Shown piece by piece: positions 40,850 to 51,288 of a DNA stretch of 64,000 bases (the stretch's first letter is position 1; each line of letters begins with the position of its first letter). A program made the translations under genes and the position numbers. The DNA is from Closterium sp. Naga37s-1 (lineage: Eukaryota > Streptophyta > Zygnematophyceae > Desmidiales > Closteriaceae): assembly GCA_947471745.1 (NCBI GenBank), contig CANJKZ010000093.1, positions 2,465,501 through 2,529,500 on the forward strand. The letters are read 5' to 3'. Under the pieces are notes generated by a model. That model saw only the letters and a program-made list of their open reading frames with translations. It had not been told where the DNA came from and searched no databases.

Positions 40850-43660
40850 TTAAAAGGCCTCGAATATAAGCGCACCATCTAAAAAGACGTTATTTATTTT
40901 AAACCCAGGGGCGCGTATATCAGGGCTCTCCCTAGCATTTGAGGCCGCCTGATGGACCAGACGGGCCAATTTCCAAATTTTCCGTGTATGCTCGCACTCG
41001 ACGGTGCTTAAGGGGAGCACGGCTACAGCGACCCAGATGCGAACCATGTTGGGGTACGAAGACTCCCAATCTTCGCTGCGCAGCATGTGCTTGAGGCTCG
41101 AATGGAACGTCTGGTCCTTGTACTGGGAGTACATCATCCGCGTGAAGGGCACGAGTTCTCGTGCCGCCCTTTTCCAGCTGACACCTGCATGATCACACAT
41201 GCGGGCACATACATATGGCGGTGGGTGGGGGAGAGGGGGGGGGGAGGTGTTAGTGCATGGCTCGGCCTGTCAACATCAAAAGACGTCAACAGCAACGTAC
41301 CTGGCAGAACAAACTTGTCCGCCTTGAAGAACTCGCGAAGAGTCTGGAACCACTCCTGGCAGACGCGCTCTCTCTACGCAGAGCCATCGGGGTAAGCGTC
41401 AGGCAGAAACAGCTTCGCGCCGACGAGCGAATCAAGGCTCTCCATCCGCTTGAGGAGGTGCTTTACCACTTCCTGCGCAAACAGGGAAGTGACAGAGATG
41501 CAAGACTCCATGTCGCGCTTGGACTTCTGACCCTTGATTGCTTCCTCATGAAGATCGAGTTTGTGGGTGACTGGATTGCCTTCCCCATCCGTGCCTGATA
41601 CCGTAACCTCCCTCTTGGAAGTGGGGCCATGCTCCTCCAGGAAGCGGCTCAGCAAGTGACTGTCCTCGGCGTAGTTCACGCCGTATTCAATGTAGCGAGC
41701 ACGTAGCCTTCCTGCCGTGTTGTGCACCATGGCGGTCACACGGGTGATGTCCACCTGCACATATCACAAGGGGGATGTTAGTATGATTCACGGTTCTCAT
41801 AATCAGATTCACGCGTAACCAGCGTTAGAGACTCACCGTCCGCCGCTGAAACTTCTGGTTCAGTTCGTTGAGCTCCTTGAGCACATCTGCCAGGAAGAAC
41901 AAGAAGAAGTGAAACTTGAAGCTGGTGACCGTCTTGTAGGCGTCTTTGTCGTGCTCCCAAAGCACAACAATAGTCGCAGGAAGTACAGCCGCGAGCCGCT
42001 GGATCGCGTCGCCGCGTGACAGCCAGCTGACGTCCTTTATCCCTTGCATCTCAAGGGTAGTTGCGTGGAGGATTTTCTGCAGCTCGATGAATCGTGAGTG
42101 CACGATGATTTTGCGTCCGAGGCTGTCGGCAACGCTCCGAACAACCTGATCGACGATGTTGAGATCAGGCACTGCTTCCGCGGCGTCCTACGCTGCGAGT
42201 GCCTCCCTGTAACGTCACAGGGTTTACAAAAAAAATAGACAAGGCATCAGAACGGTGGCCGAGTGAACATACTAACCAACACTGACAGAGGGGAGATACA
42301 TGCCTGTGTGCGATGCAGTGGCACGTGACAAGGTGCGGGACTCGCATCCGCAGTTGAGTCACCACTCCAGTGTTACAACCGGTCATCACGCTTGCGCCAT
42401 CCGTCGCGATGCCGGTGAGTTTGCTGATGTCAACACCAGTAGTCTCCAGGTGAGCGAGCAGCACGGTCAGAAGTGACGAAGCGTCGCACCTCTCCACCGT
42501 CAAGTGAACGAAGAATTCGGTCACGACCTTAGCATCTCGGAGGAAGGATAAGTAAACAATCATGTGTTTACCCCTTCGACGGTCTGTGCTCTCGTCCAGT
42601 TGAATGCCGAGAAACGGTGAAGACTGGACGTGGCGCATCTGATGTTGCTTCAGGTTTGTCACAAGTGCCTGGGACATCTCGCAGAAGCCGTACCTGCGCA
42701 GCAGCCACAGTATTGATACGTACTCGGATTGATACGTTCCGATCGCCTTATCAGGTATATCGGGCGTACCCAAATCTGCCAACAGGCGCACAAGATCTGC
42801 AAAGCCTGAAATTGGGGAATCTGACTTGCAGATATACAGCACCGTGAGCAGGAGTTGCTTCAACCGAGCCGTCTCCTTGTCCGTGTTCTCGAAAACCGTG
42901 ATGCTTCGTTGCGCGACCTTAGCGCCTTCCGCGCGCAGCTGGTTGTCGACCGCGCCGTGATGCTTCTTACTGAGGCTATGCTTCCGCATAGACTGCCGCT
43001 GAATGTCAACCCCGCCCTCGCCGAACTTCCCGTACTTCCAATGCGGAGGACCATGAGCCATGCAGATGCTGCACTTCATGCATGGCGTGCCATCTTTCCT
43101 CTGTGCAATGACAAGCCAGCTGAACTTGCCCTTCCAAAAAACTTTTGCCATCGTTTCGAGCTTTGACATCAGACTGTCAGGGTCAGGTACGTGAATGGTA
43201 GATGGACCAGGATCTCCGTGTTGATTCCCGGCCTGTGCAGCTGGCCGTGAAGACGCCTGTTCTCGCGTAGGCCGCACGGTGGGTCGAGAAACTATGCGTA
43301 TGTGAGGCACACCAGTCTTTGCATAACGGAGGGTGCTCTGGGTGAAGCGCCCCACCTTATGGAACAGTGGCGCGGCGTGTGAACGTGCGGCACTATCGGA
43401 CGACTGCGCTCTCTGATATTGCAGGGGACGGTGAGAAGGAGGCCCAGGCGAGACGGGAGGTGTGCTGCTTGAAACCCGACGAGCATTAAGCTTGGGCCAA
43501 TTCACGGGCGCCACTTCAGCGGCTACTACGCGGGCGGTTCCTACGGCGGCTGGCGGGGCCCTACGCAGAAAGTCCAGGCCCATCATAGGTGCACGGGCCT
43601 GCGGGGGGGACTTCCTGCGTCCTCGTCATCCGCCATAGCGAGGAGACGGACGGGTTTCGA
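40850..43660 (-). pseudogene. hAT transposase, four exons, with nonsense codons
   Basis: Exons (minus): start to 42304, 42206-41837, 41754-41301, 41184 to the stop at 40850. Exon 1 has a BED-like metal-binding segment (CMKCSICMAHGPPHW with HSLSKKHHG), then LGIQLDESTDRRRGKHM, GIATDGASVMTGCNTG and VTCHCIAHR. Exon 2 carries VPDLNIVDQVVRSV. Exon 4 has the dimerisation motif LPLSTVECEH. Intron 1 uses a GC donor (AG/GCATGT) with acceptor TTACAG, and exon phases then fit. TAG codons occur at 42190-42188 (in ALAA*DAAEA) and 41377-41375. A C-run near 43608 shifts MADDEDAGSPP out of frame with the main frame. The C-terminal frame reads through the TIR to a stop outside the element, so the last part is deleted. 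Not functional. Confidence 0.75.
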
Positions 43661-44375
43661 AAATGGTAGCGTCACAGCAGCAGATACTAACGTGAATGCT
43701 GTTGGAAGAGGGGGTTGGAGAAGAAGGGACCCCTGAAACCCCAGCAGCCGTGCATTTACACCTGCCTTGGACGAAGCGCGCATGTCGAGAGGACCATGGA
43801 ATGGGTGGCTCCACTTGTTTGTGTGATGCCACCGCAACTTGGTTTTTGAAGCTTCGGTAGGCGCCGAATTCAGCTCTCTGCGATGTGGAAGTGGCTCTGC
43901 TGTCTCTAAACTGACCAATCCGACCCTTCTTATCAGGCCACGTACAACACACCCGGTCCTCCGTGGGCAATGTATGACGGAGACTTACCTAGTGTTGGTC
44001 AGAATCAACTTCTGCTGCAGCCTCGTCTGCAATGGTGGCCAAGTGGGTCACGTGTAGGGACGAGGTGCCAAATGAATGGTGTTCACGATCCGGTAATCGG
44101 GGAACACCCTGCATGCACGCATGCCGAGTTCACGCCTAAATCACGCCTAAGGGGAAATGTCTCGGTATCAGACGAAACCGAAACATGTTCCTGATTCATC
44201 ATACAAACCACAAACTTATTCTTCATTCACAGGTTGATGTATCAGATAAACGCAAAAACCATTTATGTCTAATCAGATGAAACCTAGACCATTTTCTGGA
44301 AAACCAGATGAACAAAAAAAAAACCGTCTGATAATAAGACAAACAGACAAGAAATTTCTGCTAGGGAGAGCCCTG
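40921..44375 (-). mobile_element. hAT DNA transposon with TIRs and 8-bp target duplication
   Basis: Ends CAGGGCTCTCCCTAGCA (40921) and its reverse complement TGCTAGGGAGAGCCCTG (to 44375) form 17-bp inverted repeats starting CAGGG, typical of hAT. Flanks GCGTATAT (40913-40920) and ACGTATAT (44376-44383) match at 7 of 8 bases, the hAT signature length. It encodes one spliced transposase on the minus strand. Intact ends but a damaged gene suggest it was mobilised from another source. Confidence 0.85.
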
Positions 44376-44399
44376 ACGTATATCCCGGGGCTGGCGGTA

Positions 44400-45817
44400 A
44401 TTGTTAATCACACGCGCACCCGATGTGAACATCTTCCATAAACCATGGTGTAAAGTAAAGAGAACATCATTCTTCATCCTATTTCCATGCCAATGCATGT
44501 TATCTCCTAATGGCACGCACTTCTGTGCACCGATAGCAGCAGCAGCGGCGGCGGCGGCAACAACGTACCTCCTCCTTCTGCCGGTACTCCTCCTCTACTA
44601 AGAGTCTCCGTGTCTGTGTCTGTGTGCGTGTTTGTTCATATATATGTATATATATATATATGTGTATGGTTTGTGATTTATTTATTTCAATCGGTATGTT
44701 GAACCACAACGTATTCATAGACCACAATGGGAATATTGCACATTGGAATATACGCATATTCATAAGATTGTGCAAGTTAAGCTATTAAATGTTGGAAATT
44801 GTGTTACAGCGACCCACACCCTAAGTGTTGGGTAGCATTCAGGTATAGTACTGCTTGACTTCCCCTACAGGAAGCCAATTGTGACGCGATCCACAATCCC
44901 AATCCCACCAATCGGAATGAAGTATGATCAAACAGAATGGTGTCAGTGAACTTGTAACCCAAGGTCGTGGTCAATGTGATCCATCTTCAAAGATTGCGTA
45001 ATTGCCGCATTTTGGAGTTGCCTCGCACCCACATTTTGTCTCCCTCCTTTCACTCGTGAGTTCCATTGTAGTGCGGGCTTCGAAAAACAGGCCAATTTTC
45101 GCGACCTTGTTCTTCCTTCCACTACGAATTCAATTTCCGCTACTTAGCCATTGAAAACGCGACCTAGAGGCTCGAGATGCGTTTACTTATGTTCAGAGCA
45201 GTATTCACCTTGACATGAGGCTCAAGCCCATAGCAACTGTGGCAGGATCCCAATATTCACGAAGGCTGGCGAACGGGCCCTTATTAGGAGGAAATGCTTG
45301 ACTTTGCCACCAATAAACTGGTGTGACGCGATCCCTCATCCCAATCCCCTTCCAGCTTTCGCCAACCATCGCACACAGCCTAGGAAACGCCCACTTCGAA
45401 GCCTCGATGGCGCCTAAAGCAACGCGTTCCCTGCAGCGACTCCCGTCGCAGAGGTCGCATATGGCCAAGGCCTTGCCGCGCCAGTCGCGGGCTGCGTCCC
45501 GCCACAGAGGTCCCTCCAACCTCGCACAGAAGCTCCGCGGAGCGCATGATCATGCGCCGCACGCTACGATGCCCATTTAAGCATCCGTGCCTAATCGCCT
45601 TCCTCACCTCTCCTGCTCTACCACTAAGCACCAACATTGTGAATTTTCCGTAAATCACCCCTCCACTAGCAGCAATCCGTTGCACACCTGCTACTCCTTA
45701 TCTCGCCTGTCAGCGCTCTGCTAGCCTCTCGCGCAACCAACTTCTCCGCGCCTCCCCTCGCCACCCGAACCAGCGCCGGCTTTTGAACTCGTGCGTGCGA
45801 TCGAGGGGGAAAAGCGA
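44400..45817 (+). promoter_or_regulatory. Region upstream of the small secreted-protein gene
   Basis: About 1.4 kb with GCG/GCA trinucleotide runs (about 44537-44562), a (TA)n-like stretch (44637-44662) and overlapping frames on both strands at 45205-45690, none of which I recognise. Promoter and 5' UTR of the gene starting at 45818 should lie here. No TATA box can be named with confidence. Confidence 0.35.
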
Positions 45818-48800
45818 ATGGCGGCCCCCGGAAGCAGCACTGCTGGCAGCAGCATGGGGAACGGCAAGGCCGTGCGTGCGCTGCTCGCCATCGTAATTGG
45901 AGTGGCATATTGCCCGAAACCGTCTGTTTCCGCGCAGGTTGCGATCTGCCGGTTACGGGCCTGCTTTGTGCTACAGTACCCTCTAACATAGGGATGTAAG
46001 CGGTCGAAGTTGGTGACTTGCGCCTGTTTGGGGCGGTTGAAAATCGAGCAGTTTACGGTGGCGCACTTCTTGGCCATTTTGGTACCACCCAGGTTTAGGT
46101 GGGGAACGAGAGGAGCTTGAGAAATAACAAGGAATGGGGTTGAGTAAGGGAAAGTTGGGTACAAGTACAAACCCTAGAAAAATGGACCCCATATGTGCTA
46201 CCCCACTGTAGCCTACAGCAGCTATGTCATATAAATCTGACACACCCCCATAGGCAAAGTGGGGGAGAACAAGGGGTCACAAGACCAGTCAAGCAAAGCA
46301 AGGCAAGCTCAGGGTGGATCACAAAGTCACCACACATTCCGAGCACAAGTTCAAGGCCAGAAGGCCAGTTCACATGCAGGATTACATATATATATAAGGC
46401 TAGACAAGCAAGAGCAGGTGTATATATATATGTAACAGTACAAACAAGGTCAAGGGGTGAGCAAGTGAGGCAAGGCAGGCACACGACCAAGCTGAGTACA
46501 GAAGCGCTGATGATCACAAGGCGCAAGTGCCTTGGTGAAGATATCAGCAGTGTTGGCCTCAGAGGCCACGTACGCAAGACGCAGCTGACCACGCTGCTGT
46601 AGCTCACGAGCAAGGAAGTAGCGAAGAGCAATGTGCTTCGTTCTGTGCTCCAGTCTCTGCTCCCGACACAAGGCCAGCATGGCCTTGTTGTCTACGTACA
46701 GCACTGGAGGAGAACGAGGCGGCTCTCCGAGGTCAGTCAGCAGGTAGGTGAGCCAGCGAAGCTCCTGTGCAGCCATGGCTCCTGCGTAGATCTCAGCCTC
46801 ACAACTGGAGCCGAGAACAGAGGACGAGCGGGTAGCCTGCCACGAAACAGAGCCGGAACCAAGGCTGAAGGTGTAACCCTGTGACGACCGCTGCGTAGCC
46901 TGGTCGTCAGCCCAAGAAGCGTCTGCGTGCCCAGTGAGGACCACTGGACTCTGCCCTCCAAGCACAAGCCCCATGCCCGACGTACTGCACAAGTAGCGCA
47001 ACACCCTCTTCGCTGCAGCCATGTGCTCCGGTCTGTGTCTCCCAGGAGCAACATAGCGTGCGAGAATGCTAAGAGGGTATGCAAGGTCAGGTCGTGTGCA
47101 GGTCATCAGGTACATGAGGCAGCCAACAAGCTCTGGGTACGGGCCACTCGACTCTACGGACTCATCCGAAGGCAGAGCTGAGAGCGAGTGGCGAGTAGGC
47201 AGAGGAGTGGCCTGAGGCGAGGAGTACGTGAAGCCGAAGAGCTGAAGGACCTGCTGCACCATGTGTGACTGAGTCAGGGTAATGGTGCGGCGTGCTCTGT
47301 CCCGGGTGATCTGCAAGCCAAGGTAGCTGCGCAGTTCACCCAGGTCTGTGCACGTGTGTCTCTTCTGCAGCTCGGACTTCACGTGGGCGAGTCCAGCAGT
47401 GTCAGCTGTGGCAAATACCAAGTCGTCGACGTACACGAGGATGTAGAACGGCGGCAAAGAAGTGTCGGTGCGCAGAAACAGCGACGGGTCGGCAGTAGAG
47501 GGAGCAAACCCAAGAGCCGCAAGTGTAGTCCTCAGTGTGTCGTGCCACTCACGCGGTGCCTGACGGAGACCGTAGACTGGCCGCCGGAGGCTCCACTGGG
47601 TGCCAGGAGGAAAAGACCCAGTGAAGCCAGGTGGGCGACGCAGCAAGATCTCCTCGTGCAGGTTGCCCTGCAAGAAAGCAGTGCTGAAGTCAAGAGAGTG
47701 CAGCTCGTAGTCACGGTGAGCAGCTATGTGCAGCAGTACCCGAAGAGTGGTCATCTTCGGGGTGGGAGAGAAGGTCTGAAATTAGTCAACTCCCTGCCGC
47801 TGACTGAAGCCACGAGCCACGTAACGCGCCTTGAAGACAGGCGGAGAACCCGGCGGCCGCTTCACCCTGAAAATCCACATGCCACTGACGATGTTCGCCC
47901 CAGGTGGGGGAACCTCGTCAACGTAGGTGCCTGTGGACTTCCAGGAAGCCATCTCTGCGTCCATAGCTGCCTGCCACTGAGAGGAGTAGGGACCCTCTAT
48001 CGCCTCCGCGTAAGAGCGCGGAGTCGGGATGTCAAGTGCATCCGGGTCTCCCTCAGGGGTAAGCAGTACAGACACGAGATGAGGTGAAGCAGCAGCCAAA
48101 CACTGGAACTCCTCCTGCCTGTCCTCAAGGACGTCCGTGCCAAGGGCACACTCACCCCCGACGGACGGAGGACAGACAGACTCAGACTCAGCAACAAGAC
48201 TAGCAGCGTAGTCTAGACGACAGCGAGCAGCAAAGTCGACGAGCTCAGTAACTAGGGCAGACGCAGCAGTGGACTCAAAGGAAGGGTCAGTGACAACAGT
48301 AGCAAGGAGACGCGTGACAGTAGGACTGGCAGCACGAAGAGAGTCCGACTCCGGGTCGGGAAGAGCAGGAAGAGAGGACTCAGGAGGAGAAGGCAAAGGG
48401 GCACGCAGAGGAGTAGTGGACGGACGCAGAGACATCCGGTGCGTGCCAGGGACAGGAGGAGGACGCTGACGCGAACCACGACCACTAGTGCGAGCAGCAC
48501 GGACAGGCGACGCAGGGCGAGACGCAGGCTCACGACGCTCAGTAAGACCTCCAGTAGGACCAGTGTAGGGAGAAGGAGCAGGCGGTGGGGAGGCCGGTTG
48601 TAACTGTAACTGAGACGGGACAGGCTGTGGACACTCTAAGGGAGGAGGAGGAACAGTAGAAGGCGGGAGACCAAGAACCTGCTCAAGGAGCGGAACGAAG
48701 TACGGTCGAGGCCGCGCAGCGACTCCAGACACAGCAGGGACAGCACCAGTACCCCCAGTGGTAGCACCAGCGCCAGCAGCACCTCCAGCTCCAGTACCTC

Positions 48801-51250
48801 CAGCAGCACCAGTAGCACCCCCAGCAGGACCGCCTCCAGGACCGACAGCAGTAGCCTCAGCGCCAACACCCTTAGTAGCTCCAGCTCCAGTCGGACCACG
48901 AGAAGACGCAGTGGCACCAGCTCCAGTAGTACCCGCAGGCCCAGCAGCTCCAGTACTCCCAGTACGAGCTCCTCCGGGACCCGCGGCACCAGCACCCTCA
49001 GCAGCCGAAGAACCTCCAGCTCCAGCAGTACGCCTCCATCGCCTAGCAAACCACTCGCGCAGCTCCTGTAGAGAGAGTGGCTCCCGCCGAGACGAAGCAC
49101 CCGGAGAACCTCCAGGCACAGTACCGCCAGACGCCACGCGAGCGGGTCCAGCTCCCTCAGGCTCCGCACCCCCAGGCTCAGCACCTCCAGGCGTAGCACC
49201 CCCAGGCTCAGCACCCCCAGGCGTAGCACCCCCAGGCTCAGCACCCCCAGTCGTAGCACCCTCAGGCTCAGCACCCCCAGGCGTAGCACCCACACGCTCA
49301 GCACCCCCAGAGTCAGCACCCCCAGGCTCAGCACCCTCAGCAGCACCAGAGTCACCAGCAACCTCGACAGGCTCGACTGCGTCTACCTGGGACACACCTG
49401 AAGGGGCAGGACCCTGAGGGGGAAGGGGGTCTACCGGGGGGGGACCTGGCACAAGGAAGAGCGGTGGCGGGGGGAGGGACGGAGTGCGGTAGGGGAAGAG
49501 GCGGTAGTAGGGGACCGACTCGTCAAACGTGACGTCCTGGGAGGACAGAACACGGCGAGAGGTGGGGTGGTAGAACTGCCACCCTGGCGCGTCAGGGGGG
49601 AAGCCAAGGAAGACACAAGGAGCAGTACGAGGGGACAGCTTGTCCGCAGACAAGTTGCGGACAAACGCCCGAGATCCCCAGACACGGAACGCAGACACAT
49701 CGCCAACCTTCCCCGTCCACAGCAAAGCTGGGGAGGTCTCCGGCATGGAGACCCTGGGCTGAAGGTTGATCTGATGCGCCGCGTACCGAACCGCAAACTA
49801 CCACAGAAAATGGGGGGCAGCCGCATGCATCATGGACGTACGGGCGACGTCCATGACCATGCCAATGCGGCGCTCAGCAATCCCATTTTGCTGTGGAGAG
49901 TCCGGAAGCGTGAAGGTCTGGCGGATGCCTCGTGCACGACAGTAGGCTCGTAGAAGGCCAGAGGAGAACTCTCCGCCTCTGTCAGAGTGCAGACGCAAAA
50001 CAGGAAAGTCCGAGCCGAAGCTCTGCCTGAGCTGGAGACGAGCTGCGCGGATCCAGTCGATCAACACCTCAGTGACATCACCCTTGCTGCGCAAGGGGAA
50101 GACTGTGGTGTAACGCGAGTAGTCGTCAACCACCAGCAGGAAGTAGCGCTCGTGACCCTGTCCACGGACGCGGGCCGGGCCCCACACGTCCATGTGAAGC
50201 GTCTGCAGCGGGGCCTCTGTCGGAGGAAACTGGGAGGAGTGAGGGGCAGCCCGCTGCCGCCCCTCGACACAGGGGACGCAGGTAGGGGCAGGCCCCGGAG
50301 GAAGGGGAGGGAGGGACCGGGGAAGACCAGAGACAAGGACACGGGAGGCCATGCCTCGGAGACGAAGCAGGGAGGGGTGACCAAGGCGGTGGTGCCAGAG
50401 GAGAGTCTCGTGAGACAGGAGGCGACACGAGCAGGGGGCAGACTCAGGACCAGACCTGGACGTCGCAGCAAACACCTGACCCGACGCAGCTACCTGACCA
50501 GACGCAGTGACTGGAGGAGACGCAGTGGTCAGTGTGTACAGGCTCGACCCCGGCCGACGTGTAAACGTGGCCAGGTGTCGGCCTGTCCGAGCGTCCGTGC
50601 AGTGGGTCACCCGCTGGCTCGCAGGAGTGAACTGGTGAACCCCCGCATCCTGTAGGTCAGCACCACTCACCAAGTTCGTAGAGAACGAGGGGAGGTAAAG
50701 ACCAGACAGGGTGCCAGAGGGGGCCGCCGGACACGGGAGGACAGTGGAGAAGTGAGCAAGGACAGGACCCCCAGAGGGGTCTGCCAGAGAGACTGCAACT
50801 GGCCGACCAAGCGGCGTGAGTGTGGTGCGGTCTCGAAAGAAGGAGCGAGAAGCCACCGAGTCAAGGGTGAAGGTGTGGGAGGCCGAAGCCGACGCAGTAC
50901 CTGAGAGAGCAGACTCACCAGCACCTGAGGAAGCAGACGCACTAGCACCTAGAGCAGCAGCCTCGCTAGCACCTAGAGCAGCAAGAATAGCATCAAAGTC
51001 AAGGTCAAAGATAGCTACTCCCGCCCTAGACAGCTCGCCCCAGCGAGGGATCTCAGTGGCCTCAGGGAACTGGTGACGCCAAGCGTCCGTCAGGCGGCCA
51101 AAGCAGCGCTGTGTGGAGTGCGCACCCCCGCACTGCTCACCCGGGCGGTCGCCGGTGCGTAGGACGTAGGTGCACGGACCACTACCCCAACCCCGCTGGC
51201 GTGCAGCGTACCACTCACGGAGCTGCTGAGGGGGGGGGATGTCCCGAGTG

Positions 51251-51288
<38 letters not shown>

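Larger units (their letters stand above)
38779..44397. mobile_element. Candidate TA-flanked element M3, split by two insertions
   Basis: Left end CCATAAGACCCCGGTTATAA after TA (38777-38778). The right end, reverse-complemented, reads CCGCCAGCCCCGGGATATAC before TA (44398-44399). The hAT element sits 14 bp inside the right end and an LTR element at 39250-40849. Without them the element is about 550 bp, the size of M1. ATAAGCGC motifs recur within. End similarity is partial, so this is tentative. Confidence 0.4.

Noticed and set aside
45205-45690. Overlapping frames on both strands as a gene
   Set aside because: No domain, signal peptide or splice pattern; strands overlap with equal plausibility.
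48636-49361. Leu/Val-rich 241-residue frame
   Set aside because: An off-frame shadow of the Gly/Ala/Glu linker of copia pol on the same strand.
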